From an uncultured Anaerolineae bacterium (lineage in GTDB: Bacteria; Chloroflexota; Anaerolineae; Anaerolineales; Villigracilaceae): 64,000 bases of DNA. Both the position numbers and the translations under genes were made by a program. The notes below the pieces were generated by a model. That model was not told the origin of the DNA. It saw nothing but the letters and a program-made list of their open reading frames with translations, and ran no database searches. The stretch lies in assembly GCA_903875215.1 (NCBI GenBank), contig CAIQVH010000031.1, positions 372,001 through 436,000 of the forward strand, given 5' to 3'. Positions 7,590-14,402 of the stretch are shown here, piece after piece. Position 1 is the first letter of the stretch; the number at the start of each line of letters is the position of its first letter.

Positions 7590-8371
7590 TCCTGGGGAGT
7601 GTTCGCCGGGTGATGTCCGTTCCCGTTCCCGTTGCCCCGGCTGACTTCCACCGCCTCGGGTTTGTATCCGTTCTGCCCGTTCGTTCTGGTAAGCAGCCCC
7701 GGAAAAAAAGACGGCTGATGCTGCCCCACCCCCTTCGAGAAAGCCACCGGAAGCGCAGGCACTTCCCGCGCCGTTGCGTCAATCGTGGGAATTTTCCCGG
7801 TCCCAATGTTCGCCAGGTAACGCGCGCGCGCGTTCTCCATCCAGTCAGTCGCCAGCATGGGAGCCACTTGCGCCGCCAATTGTTCAGCGTTACTGGATAT
7901 TTGTTTCAGGGTTGCAGATTCAACCAGGCTAAATGCCTCTTCTTCAGCCTGTTCCCGCAGCTTGTCCGGGTCGGTCAGGTGATGGGCCACCGTCGCCGCA
8001 ATATTCAGCGCGATTATTCCCGAGAGAGCCAACACGGTCATCTGGATAGTGTCGGCACTCATAACGGCTGTCAGGCCGTTTTTGCCCGTCTGAAAGAGCG
8101 TATCCGCTGTGAACATCGCCACCGCCCCCACCAGGTCTACCAAAATCATCAGGATAGAGATAGCCCGCTGCCAGCCACCCCGCGAGCCGTACAGGTAAGC
8201 CAGCAGCCAGGCAATCAGCCCGCCATCCAGCGCCGCCAGGCCGAAGTAAGCCAGAATAGCACGGTCAGCCGGAAGGGTCAGACTGATAAAATCCAGCGAG
8301 CGCGAAGCCGAATACACCAGCAGCAGCCCACCGAGCAAAGTCACCAAAAAAGCACCGATTTTCTTGAACAT
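7586..8371 (-). CDS. Four-helix membrane protein of the element (261 aa)
   Basis: Unknown function. Four hydrophobic segments lie in the first ~140 residues (IGAFLVTLLGGLLLVYSA; AYFGLAALDGGLIAWLLAYL; ILMILVDLVGAVAMF; VLALSGIIALNIAATVA), followed by a charged cytoplasmic-type tail with a Gly/Asn run near the end (NGNGNGHHP). AAAGGA sits 9 nt before ATG 8371. It follows the SH3 protein and overlaps the zinc-ribbon ORF. Membrane proteins of this type are common on small integrative elements but I cannot name a family. Confidence 0.7.
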   Translation of the reverse strand: MFKKIGAFLVTLLGGLLLVYSASRSLDFISLTLPADRAILAYFGLAALDGGLIAWLLAYLYGSRGGWQRAISILMILVDLVGAVAMFTADTLFQTGKNGLTAVMSADTIQMTVLALSGIIALNIAATVAHHLTDPDKLREQAEEEAFSLVESATLKQISSNAEQLAAQVAPMLATDWMENARARYLANIGTGKIPTIDATAREVPALPVAFSKGVGQHQPSFFPGLLTRTNGQNGYKPEAVEVSRGNGNGNGHHPANTPQE

Positions 8372-8388
8372 GAGTTTTTATCCTTTCA

Positions 8389-8751
8389 TCACTTGCAAAA
8401 AGTAGAATTGACGTACCCGGTCACACCTTCACCGGTCTGAACATTCAGCCAGTCACCCGCCGCCAGCACCACCACCCGCTGCCCCTCGTCCAGGATGCCC
8501 ACCACCGCGCAGCCCACCGAGCCACACGCCCGCAGGTTAACGGTTCCCCCGGCCAGGCCGGTTGATATAGCGCAAGCCCAGGGCGTACCCGTAACCACCA
8601 CGCCCGGATCCGTTGCCGCCACCGGCGCAACACGCCCCACCAACCGCAGGCCAGCCAGCGCCGAGCCGCCCCCACCGGCCAGCCGCCCCGCAAACGCATA
8701 CAGCCCCACAAAACAGGCCAGCGCCAGCACCAAAACGAACACCTTTTTCAT
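8389..8751 (-). CDS. Secreted SH3b-domain protein (120 aa)
   Basis: Exported small protein with a signal peptide or N-terminal anchor (KKVFVLVLALACFVGLYAFA) and a C-terminal bacterial SH3 domain (VNLRACGSVGCAVVGIL, GDWLNVQTGEGVTGYVNSTFC), a fold that often binds cell-wall peptides. Start ATG 8751 follows GAGAGGAAG at a suitable distance; the longer frame has no such signal. Four cysteines in the domain could form disulfides. It may help the element at the cell surface, for example in transfer or exclusion, but this is only a guess. Confidence 0.72.
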   Translation of the reverse strand: MKKVFVLVLALACFVGLYAFAGRLAGGGGSALAGLRLVGRVAPVAATDPGVVVTGTPWACAISTGLAGGTVNLRACGSVGCAVVGILDEGQRVVVLAAGDWLNVQTGEGVTGYVNSTFCK

Positions 8752-8771
8752 CGGGTTCTTCCTCTCGGGTT

Positions 8772-8810
8772 CCGTGAAACAATTCCGTGAAACATTTTTC
8801 CCTGTTTCAC
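8772..8810. repeat. Three parS-half-like CCGTGAAACA repeats
   Basis: CCGTGAAACA occurs directly at 8772-8781 and 8785-8794 (13-bp spacing), and TGTTTCAC inverted at 8803-8810. GTGAAACA (8787-8794) and TGTTTCAC form an 8-bp inverted repeat. It lies in the leader of the SH3 gene. GTGAAACA is exactly half of the bacterial parS palindrome, though no full parS is present. Confidence 0.6.
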
Positions 8811-8983
8811 AACGGTTTTTGTCCGTTTTTGCCTTTCGCGCGCACAACATTCTGCGCCACCTGCCGCCCGCGCAAGATCAGCGCCGCGCACAGCACCACC
8901 AGCCCTTCCAGGCCCGAGAGCCGCCCCAGGGTTTCGCGCACCTCGGGAGTGTTCAGAGAATTGTCCTTCTGGTTCTTTTCCAT
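8807..8983 (-). CDS. Hypothetical small protein with one hydrophobic segment (58 aa)
   Basis: Unknown function. A polar N-terminus (MEKNQKDNSLNTPEVRET) is followed by a hydrophobic stretch GLEGLVVLCAALIL and a basic tail, so it could be a peripheral or single-pass membrane protein. ATG 8983 is preceded by a purine-rich AAAGGAC stretch; I prefer it to the longer frame. It is the first minus-strand gene left of the regulator, so the palindrome at 9067 probably controls it. Confidence 0.55.
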   Translation of the reverse strand: MEKNQKDNSLNTPEVRETLGRLSGLEGLVVLCAALILRGRQVAQNVVRAKGKNGQKPL

Positions 8984-9066
8984 GTCCTTTGTCCTTTCGA
9001 GATCAGGTTTCAGCCAGCGAGCCGCGCCCGCTTTCGGGCTGTTTTGGGGTAGTTTCACCTGCCTTA

Positions 9067-9094
9067 ATCATGTATCATAAGGCTGATACATGAT
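9067..9094. promoter_or_regulatory. Palindromic operator between divergent element genes
   Basis: ATCATGTATCA (9067-9077) and TGATACATGAT (9084-9094) are perfect 11-bp arms around a 6-bp spacer. The site lies between the minus-strand 58-aa gene and the XRE regulator, the usual place for an early/late control operator. Confidence 0.7.
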
Positions 9095-9128
9095 AGCACA
9101 AGTAAGATACTATGTAAATGTCATATGC

Positions 9129-9152
9129 TATAATTTATCAGACTAAAGTCTG
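9129..9152 (+). promoter_or_regulatory. -10 box and second palindrome before the regulator
   Basis: TATAAT at 9129-9134 is a good -10; no clear -35 is seen. The palindrome CAGACT-AA-AGTCTG (9139-9152) overlaps the likely transcription start and may be an additional repressor site. Confidence 0.5.
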
Positions 9153-9193
9153 TTTGTTTTATCTTTCAGATACAGAAGGGCAAGGGTAAAATT

Positions 9194-9445
9194 ATGCTCG
9201 AAATGACAATTTACAACCGCTTGAAAATTCTGATAGCCGAAAAAGAGTTTCGAGAAAAACGAAAACTCACCTACCGCACCATTTCGCAGGAAACGGGCAT
9301 ATCAACGGCTACGTTAACGCTGTACATGAAACAGGGAGTGAAAGCTTTTGACACCGGCACTCTAGAAACGCTGTGTAAGTATTTTGGAGTTTTACCGGGT
9401 CAAATTCTTACTTATTCGGAAGAGCCCCCCATCCCGGAGCCGTAA
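9194..9445 (+). CDS. XRE/Cro-type HTH regulator
   Basis: Small DNA-binding regulator of the Cro/CI (YozG-like) type, 83 residues. The helix-turn-helix lies in TYRTISQETGISTATLTLYM and is followed by TLETLCKYFGVLPGQIL, the usual hydrophobic tail of the fold. It is the only gene besides the next mini-ORF on the plus strand of the element, divergent from the small-protein genes and facing two perfect palindromes, so it probably represses both directions. AAGGG precedes ATG 9194 by a normal distance. Confidence 0.85.
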   Translation: MLEMTIYNRLKILIAEKEFREKRKLTYRTISQETGISTATLTLYMKQGVKAFDTGTLETLCKYFGVLPGQILTYSEEPPIPEP

Positions 9446-9465
9446 CCCCCACCCCACAGGCCAGC

Positions 9466-9588
9466 ATGAATCCAGCCCAGACACCAGGTGAACACGCCAG
9501 CGACAATGAGAAGGACGCCGCCTTCTTCATCGGCTTAATTCTCGGCGCGCTGATAATGTTTGCGCTTTATTATTTCGGTTTCATCTAG
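9466..9588 (+). CDS. Single-pass membrane mini-protein (40 aa)
   Basis: A 40-residue frame reads MNPAQTPGEHASDNEKDAAF (first 20) and continues into one hydrophobic helix, FIGLILGALIMFALYYFGFI. Polar N-terminus plus C-terminal membrane helix is typical of small regulatory or toxin-like membrane peptides. It starts 20 nt after the regulator stop and ends just before a strong terminator, so it is likely co-transcribed. No good ribosome-binding site is seen, which lowers confidence. Confidence 0.5.
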   Translation: MNPAQTPGEHASDNEKDAAFFIGLILGALIMFALYYFGFI

Positions 9589-9606
9589 CCCCCCTGCCCC
9601 AAAACG

Positions 9607-9640
9607 AAAAAGCCGCCCCCGCAAGGACGGCTTTTTTTTG
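9607..9640. terminator. Bidirectional terminator in the element
   Basis: Stem AAAAAGCCG / CGGCTTTTT with long A and T runs, between the plus-strand regulator pair and the minus-strand replication genes. It insulates the two modules. Confidence 0.82.
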
Positions 9641-9656
9641 TTTGACGGTCTACCAC

Positions 9657-10061
9657 CTATACAGCGTTCAACCGCTGCACAATTTCCCGCGCCAGATCAG
9701 CGCCCAGGCCGCCATAGGCAGCGCGACAGGTGGGGCAAATGTCGCCAGGCTTCAAACGAATCACCGGTTCATCACCACCCGCGCCATGAGCAATCCGCAG
9801 CAGCGTACCAATGGCACTCACCGCCCCGGTTTTCTGGCTTACAGCAATCTGGGCCAGGTTCTTCATCAGTTCCGGGGCCGGGTTATCGGGCGAGTATCCC
9901 AATTCATTCAAAATCGCCTGAAAGCCTTCCGCCGCTTTTTCCTCTTTCGTTCTACGGTTGGCCACCATGCGCCGCGCCTCATCCGGGCTGATATACAACT
10001 TCGTCACCCGGCCAGTTTTTGGATCCCGTTCTACAACGCGATCTGGATTATTCCCGCTCAT
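9657..10061 (-). CDS. Hypothetical element protein (134 aa)
   Basis: Unknown function. The N-terminus is charged (PDRVVERDPKTGRVTKLYIS), the middle probably helical, and a CPTC pair lies near the end (GDICPTCRAAYGGLG), which alone is not a full zinc site. Its ATG is 3 nt after the stop of the coiled-coil gene, so the two are surely co-transcribed. It closes the replication module before the terminator at 9607. Confidence 0.65.
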   Translation of the reverse strand: MSGNNPDRVVERDPKTGRVTKLYISPDEARRMVANRRTKEEKAAEGFQAILNELGYSPDNPAPELMKNLAQIAVSQKTGAVSAIGTLLRIAHGAGGDEPVIRLKPGDICPTCRAAYGGLGADLAREIVQRLNAV

Positions 10062-10064
10062 CTG

Positions 10065-10619
10065 TCACCAGCCCCGAGACCAACGCCGCTGCTTTGCCAT
10101 TCGCACGTCATTGTCAAGCGCCTGCCACTTACCCATCCAGGCCTGAAGCGCGCGCCGCCCGTCGGCATCCGGGGCCATCCGCGCAATTTCTTCCCGTTCC
10201 TGCAATAGCTCCTGGCGCTTTCGCTGCACATCCAGCGAAAACTCATCACGGTCAGCCGCATCCACTTCCCCGCGCGCCGCCATGATCCGCTTTTCCAGTT
10301 CTTTCACCTTCTCCACCGTTTTCTCGCTTTGCTGTAACCAGGCTGGGGTGCGTTTCAAACGGGTTAATTCCTCGTTCAACTCATCCAGCGAGCTGCGCGC
10401 CGCCTGCAAGCGATTCGGTTTGGCTGCTTCGGCTTCTTGCTCCATCTTCGCCCGAGCCGCCTGCAAGCCGCTTTCAAAGGCATCAGTTTCCCGAAATAAC
10501 TGACCTATCTGGTCATCGTCTTGAATTTCGCCGCTCTGCACGATATCCATAAAACGCTGCCGGGCTTCATCACTCCACCGCCGGTTCCCCTGCTGATCCT
10601 GCTGAAGTTCTGTACTCAT
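10065..10619 (-). CDS. Coiled-coil hypothetical protein (184 aa)
   Basis: Unknown function. Long Glu/Lys/Arg/Leu-rich heptad-like stretches (ARSSLDELNEELTRLKR; EKTVEKVKELEKRIMAARG; LDVQRKRQELLQEREEIAR) predict a mostly coiled-coil, cytoplasmic protein, perhaps a scaffold or accessory replication factor. It lies between the primase and the 134-aa protein. Start at ATG 10619 has AGGAG about 7 nt upstream. Confidence 0.68.
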   Translation of the reverse strand: MSTELQQDQQGNRRWSDEARQRFMDIVQSGEIQDDDQIGQLFRETDAFESGLQAARAKMEQEAEAAKPNRLQAARSSLDELNEELTRLKRTPAWLQQSEKTVEKVKELEKRIMAARGEVDAADRDEFSLDVQRKRQELLQEREEIARMAPDADGRRALQAWMGKWQALDNDVRMAKQRRWSRGW

Positions 10620-10631
10620 GTTATTTTCTCC

Positions 10632-10744
10632 TGTCTACAAAGGTTCCCAAAATTGGGTAAATTTTTCTCTCACGCCTAGCGACGGGAGAGACCAAACAAC
10701 ACACCAAACACCCCCACGTCCCAACCAATGAGACGAACGTCTCA
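10632..10744. other. Non-coding gap with two palindromes upstream of the coiled-coil gene
   Basis: The 174 bp between the coiled-coil gene and the primase hold CCCAA-AA-TTGGG (about 10647-10658) and TGAGACG-AA-CGTCTCA (10729-10744). They could be regulator sites or part of a replication origin; nothing more specific can be said. Confidence 0.35.
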
Positions 10745-10793
10745 CGGCTGCCCGCTTTTTCACCGCCGCGACCCAGCCCAACGCCCAGCCCGG

Positions 10794-12521
10794 TCACGAT
10801 TCCACCTCCCCGCCAGCCTGGGGTGTTACGCTCTCTATCGTCACCGCAGCGGCATCGCCTGGACCGTAGGTATTAGCAAGCTGCCTAACGCGGTACACCT
10901 GGCCGCCACCGCGCTGTGCTATCATGGCAAGCGCCTTTTTAAGTGGCGGGTATTTATTGCCGCGCTCATCTTCCAGCCATATGTGGCGCTTTCTCTTTTT
11001 CGGCAATATTTCAGGCAGATCATCTAATTCCTGGGGCGTCATTTCGTGCCTGCTGGTGTTCGGGGTAACCTTCAACCCTGCCAGCTTGTCATACTTTCGG
11101 CTTGTCTGGGCTGAAACTCCGATTCGATCAGCGAGCTTTTTTCGGGCATAAATTCCCGGTTTTCGTCTGGGATATGCTGCATAAACTTCTGCCCGATAAT
11201 CTGCCGCCCGCTTGATCTTCTCCGGGGGCATCACGTCAAAGTGCATCTGTATAACACCCAACTTGTCAGCAATATCATTCAAGGCAGGCAGTTTATAGAT
11301 GTTTTCAGGGCGACATGACTTTTTGCCCTTTTTTTCCCCCCTATTCTTCTTTACAGCAAGCGTTAAGGGGGTAAAAAAAGGGCAATAAGTAACAAGTTGT
11401 TCCGTTGCTGTTCGTATTGTTTTTGGTTTAAGCAGGTCTTTGGCAACCGTCAAAGCATCTTTGCGAGTAAACTCCCGCCCAGGTTGCCAGCCAGCCAGGG
11501 CAAAGACATCCAGCAAACGCGCCAGGCTTAAGTGGCCTTTGGAGATCAACTTTTCCCGTAATATCGTAGAAATTGCAAGGGAGTTCGCTCCCAGCCAGGC
11601 TTTTAGGCTGCCAACGCCAAGCTTAATCCCGGTTTCGTTCCATGTGTACCACCGCCCGCAAGCATGGCAGTATAGGCCTTTTTCATGGTGGAGGCTTGCG
11701 TCTGGGGTTTCATCATGGTGAAAGGGACAGTGAACATTTTTAGCCGTGAAGCCGTCCCCCTGGTATTCGGTTGCAAATAACCGATCAGCGACCAGGTCCT
11801 TATATTCCTGGGGAATTGACGCAGAATGATCGGCTTGCGCTTCGAGCCGGGCTGCGGGCTGGGGTTGCGGTAACGGTTCAGGGAAGAAACGGGGTAATCC
11901 GGTTAACCACCGCTCAAAAGACTGCGGTCTGTTATAGGCTTTCCAGGCTTTGCCAAGATCACCACGCGCGCCCAATTCCTCGGGCAGGTTGTGTGCTTCA
12001 AGTTCCAGCGGGCTATTTTGCAATGCCCGCGCGACCTTTTGCGCCCAGGTTGCCCCGGTTGGGTCCAGATCTGGAGCGATATAGACAAGGGACGCGCCGA
12101 GGCCGATCAGGTATTCCGCCAGGTTATCGGGGACTTTGCTTTCAGAGAAGCCGCTCATGACGTGACGAATACCGGCGCTATACATCGCCTGGACATCAGC
12201 TTCACCGGATACATACCAGCAAGCCCCGCCAGCCTGTTTAATCTCGGTTGCCAGGTCTTGAGCGTGGTAAAAAATCGCGCCTTCAGGCTTGCCATCCGGC
12301 CATTTATATTTAGGGTCCGAAGTGCTATCGGCATTTTTCCAGCGATACCCGCCACCTGGGACTGGATATTTCCATCCGTTCCCGCTTGGCTGAATGTCAA
12401 AGACAAGCATGGTGAGGGGAGAGATGCGCCGCTCATCCGCCAGCCGTTTCATGAGCGGATGGTCCAGAACAATTTCGCCGCCGCACTCAAGCGCAGAAAG
12501 GATCAAGGGACTGGCAATCAT
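10794..12521 (-). CDS. Primase-like protein: TOPRIM before zinc finger
   Basis: Probably makes primers for replication of the element. Order of parts: N-terminal region; TOPRIM-like domain at ~100-170 with glutamate in VSGEAD and DxD in PDLDPTG; CHC2-like zinc finger at ~265-290 (CPFH then CHAC, spaced as in DnaG); C-terminal helix-turn-helix near 455-485 (KLADRIGVSAQTSRKY). In DnaG the zinc finger comes first and TOPRIM later, so the order is reversed. No helicase Walker motif is seen. ATG 12521 overlaps the upstream stop (TGATG). Confidence 0.78.
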   Translation of the reverse strand: MIASPLILSALECGGEIVLDHPLMKRLADERRISPLTMLVFDIQPSGNGWKYPVPGGGYRWKNADSTSDPKYKWPDGKPEGAIFYHAQDLATEIKQAGGACWYVSGEADVQAMYSAGIRHVMSGFSESKVPDNLAEYLIGLGASLVYIAPDLDPTGATWAQKVARALQNSPLELEAHNLPEELGARGDLGKAWKAYNRPQSFERWLTGLPRFFPEPLPQPQPAARLEAQADHSASIPQEYKDLVADRLFATEYQGDGFTAKNVHCPFHHDETPDASLHHEKGLYCHACGRWYTWNETGIKLGVGSLKAWLGANSLAISTILREKLISKGHLSLARLLDVFALAGWQPGREFTRKDALTVAKDLLKPKTIRTATEQLVTYCPFFTPLTLAVKKNRGEKKGKKSCRPENIYKLPALNDIADKLGVIQMHFDVMPPEKIKRAADYRAEVYAAYPRRKPGIYARKKLADRIGVSAQTSRKYDKLAGLKVTPNTSRHEMTPQELDDLPEILPKKRKRHIWLEDERGNKYPPLKKALAMIAQRGGGQVYRVRQLANTYGPGDAAAVTIESVTPQAGGEVES

Positions 12522-12799
12522 CACCGCCCCCTTCCCATCTGCCTGGCATGAGAAGAACGCACCTTCTCAAGTTCTTCCAGCAGCAGCGTTATCTTCCCGC
12601 CAGATTGCACCGAGCGCCCAGGCAGATCAGCCACCGCCGAGCGCCATATCTCCCCGCTGACCAGTTTGGTCACCTGCACCGCGCCCACTCCCCGGAGTTC
12701 ATCCTCTAGGACGGTCACGGCCAGCCCGTTCCCCTTGATTGCGACGTATAGTGTATTTTTGAGCTTGCGAATTATTGGGTTTTCAGGTAATATTTTCAT
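12521..12799 (-). CDS. Hypothetical element protein (92 aa)
   Basis: Unknown function. Starts at ATG 12799 (MKILPENPIIRKLKN) after AAAAGGAG, the best ribosome site nearby. A beta-like segment (NTLYVAIKGNGLAVTVLED) is followed by a mixed region and a basic tail rich in Arg. Its stop overlaps the primase start as TGATG, so it is probably translated with the primase and may act with it. Confidence 0.62.
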   Translation of the reverse strand: MKILPENPIIRKLKNTLYVAIKGNGLAVTVLEDELRGVGAVQVTKLVSGEIWRSAVADLPGRSVQSGGKITLLLEELEKVRSSHARQMGRGR

Positions 12800-12814
12800 A
12801 ATACTCCTTTTCAG

Positions 12815-12850
12815 AAAACCCGCTGCCACCGCCAGGCTTTAGCGGGTTTT
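12815..12850 (-). terminator. Hairpin between RHH gene and primase operon
   Basis: Arms AAAACCCGCT (12815-12824) and AGCGGGTTTT (12841-12850). The T run lies inside the stem, so termination may be partial. Confidence 0.55.
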
Positions 12851-12858
12851 CCGCTTAA

Positions 12859-13050
12859 TTAGATGCTCACAGGCTCAAGCGCCGGGGAATTAGGTTTGGT
12901 TTCTTCGTTCTTCATGGCTTGCCACACTTCCCGCGCAATGACGCGCAAGGTGTCAGACTGGGAACGCCCAAGCCGCCGAGCAATGTCAACAATCATCAAA
13001 TGTTCCCGGGGACTTATTCGCATGCTAAAAACTTTGGTTTGATTCTTCAT
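12859..13050 (-). CDS. Ribbon-helix-helix DNA-binding protein (63 aa)
   Basis: Small CopG/Arc-type protein. The strand FSMRISPREHLMI followed by two helices (VDIARRLGRSQSDTLRVIAREV) is the RHH fold, which binds DNA as a dimer. On plasmids such proteins control copy number, partition or their own operon; here it stands at the head of the replication module next to the integrase 2 gene. ATG 13050 follows AAAGGA. No toxin partner lies beside it. Confidence 0.8.
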   Translation of the reverse strand: MKNQTKVFSMRISPREHLMIVDIARRLGRSQSDTLRVIAREVWQAMKNEETKPNSPALEPVSI

Positions 13051-13166
13051 GGCATCATCCTTTCATAAAATTTACAGCCGAATACTAGCAATTTTGTTCT
13101 ATGATTAAGGGTATCGTGGGTGTAAGAATTTGTCTATTGTCATTTTTTGCATAAAATAGCCCACTT

Positions 13167-14087
13167 TTACATGAGCCGATCCACCGGGGAGCCGCGAATG
13201 TGGGCGGTTTTACTGTCAGCATCCACCAGCTTCAGATATTTTTGCAAAGTTTGGATACTGCTATGCCCCATCAGTTTAGCCAGGCTGTAGACATCCACAT
13301 TAGCCCGCAGCATAGAGACAGCGAACAAACGTCGAAACCCGTGTATCTGTGGCGGGTGGATACCAGCCAGCGCCGCCCGTCGGCGGATGATTTGCCGAAG
13401 GCCGCTATAAGTCAACCTTTCGCCGTCAATCGTGACAAACAGGGCCGGAGCGTCATCCTTGCGGGTTTTGAGATATGCCCGCAGCGCCCGCCTCCCCACC
13501 TTGCCTAGAAACACCGTCCGGGATTTATTCCCCTTGCCCCGCCTGATGTGAATTTCACCCGCCATCTGATTAACATCCGCAAGGTTCAGCGCCACAAGTT
13601 CAGCCGCGCGCGCGCCGGTATCCAGGAGCGTGAGAAAAATAGATTTATCACGCGCGCCTGTGGAGCCATCTTTGCAAGTATCCACCAGCGCCAGAATATC
13701 ATCCAGGGCGGGCGGTTCTACAGGGTCGGGTGATAGCCTGGGAGCCTTTACCTTACTGATGGGATTCCTAAAATCGGGGCGGTCAAACTCTACCGCGTAC
13801 CAGTTCAGGAAAGCGCGCAGCGAACGAAAGAATACATGACGCCCGCCGTCACTGTGACCGGTATCCTTTAGATTTATCAGAAAAGAGCGCAGCACCGCCG
13901 GGGAAATGTCGTCAATCTGGGTGATGTCCTGCCTCTTTGCCCACAGAAGAAACGTGGTCAGGCTTTGACGATAAAACCTGATTGACATCGCAGACAATCC
14001 CGCTGCCCTTCGGTCATGCAAAAACGCATCCACCAGGCCGCGCAAGCTGCCAGCATTTTCAATAATCGTATGCTCTTTATTTTTCAT
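13167..14087 (-). CDS. Tyrosine recombinase/integrase 2 (right end of element)
   Basis: XerC/D-like recombinase, 306 residues, with core-binding domain (~15-105) and complete catalytic set: R150 (DTGAR), K175, H249 and R252 (HGFRR), H275 (MGHSS) and nucleophile Y284 (LQKYLKL). It differs clearly in sequence from integrase 1, so the two are not a recent duplication. Its ATG is only 39 bp from attR, the usual position of the element's own integrase. In the circular form the attachment site would lie between the end of integrase 1 and the start of integrase 2. Confidence 0.93.
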   Translation of the reverse strand: MKNKEHTIIENAGSLRGLVDAFLHDRRAAGLSAMSIRFYRQSLTTFLLWAKRQDITQIDDISPAVLRSFLINLKDTGHSDGGRHVFFRSLRAFLNWYAVEFDRPDFRNPISKVKAPRLSPDPVEPPALDDILALVDTCKDGSTGARDKSIFLTLLDTGARAAELVALNLADVNQMAGEIHIRRGKGNKSRTVFLGKVGRRALRAYLKTRKDDAPALFVTIDGERLTYSGLRQIIRRRAALAGIHPPQIHGFRRLFAVSMLRANVDVYSLAKLMGHSSIQTLQKYLKLVDADSKTAHIRGSPVDRLM

Positions 14088-14126
14088 GGGTTCCTTTCCC
14101 GACTAACCCTTTCGCGCAAAAACCCC

Positions 14127-14248
14127 CGCCACTTCCCAAATATTGCGGTTTTCCGTGGAATCCTGTATAATCTCGCGCGCTACGATGCCCCCGAAATACT
14201 TGGGGACAGGCCACCGTAGCACAGTTGGCAGTGCAGCCGATTCGTAAT
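14127..14248 (+). repeat. attR: 122-bp direct repeat restoring promoter and tRNA-Thr 5' half
   Basis: Identical to 5675-5796 without gaps. The upstream part, including the promoter, came in with the element; it joins the host's 3' half to give a complete tRNA gene. Confidence 0.95.
14143..14171 (+). promoter_or_regulatory. Promoter of tRNA-Thr
   Basis: -35 TTGCGG (14143-14148), 17-nt spacer, -10 TATAAT (14166-14171), about 40 nt upstream of the mature tRNA start. Confidence 0.82.
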
Positions 14249-14282
14249 CGGCAGGTCATGGGTTCAAATCCCATCGGTGGCT
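14210..14282 (+). tRNA. tRNA-Thr(CGU)
   Basis: A 73-nt cloverleaf: acceptor GCCACCG/CGGTGGC, D arm GCAC/GTGC, anticodon stem GCCGA/TCGGC with loop TTCGTAA giving anticodon CGT, and T arm ATGGG/CCCAT with loop TTCAAAT. The CCA end is not encoded. It is the integration site of the element and was rebuilt from element 5' DNA and host 3' DNA. Confidence 0.95.
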
Positions 14283-14286
14283 CAAC

Positions 14287-14313
14287 AAAACGCCCACAAG
14301 GGCGTTTTTTGTT
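14287..14313 (+). terminator. Terminator after tRNA-Thr
   Basis: Stem AAAACGCCC / GGGCGTTTT with loop ACAA and a run of T immediately behind the tRNA. Confidence 0.85.
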
Positions 14314-14402
14314 TCTAATTTGCATGGCTGCCGTCATTTCCAACAAGGAGGTGGATGCCCTTATAATTGCCGTTGCGCACCAATTGGATGAAAGGCTGGA
14401 TT

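Larger units (their letters stand above)
5797..14126. mobile_element. 8.45-kb integrative element in tRNA-Thr(CGU)
   Basis: Element-specific DNA between the two 122-bp repeats (unit length 8452 bp including one repeat). It carries two tyrosine recombinases at its two ends, a primase-like replication protein, an RHH protein, an XRE-type regulator with a palindromic operator, and about nine small proteins of unknown role, several membrane-bound or secreted. No relaxase, type IV secretion, capsid, portal or terminase gene was recognised. It may be a mobilizable or satellite-like element that replicates as a circle and depends on a helper for transfer; that part is inference. Confidence 0.9.

Noticed and set aside
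7468-7806. A long N-terminal extension of the 56-aa membrane protein
   Set aside because: It runs through the end of the 261-aa gene and the zinc-ribbon frame, and is Arg-rich in the manner of out-of-frame translation; the short start overlaps the previous stop.
8772-8810. A complete parS centromere in the element
   Set aside because: Only half-sites are present; the abutting palindrome TGTTTCACGTGAAACA is not seen.
5797-14126. A prophage or a conjugative element
   Set aside because: No capsid, tail, portal, terminase, relaxase, coupling protein or secretion gene was recognised in the element.
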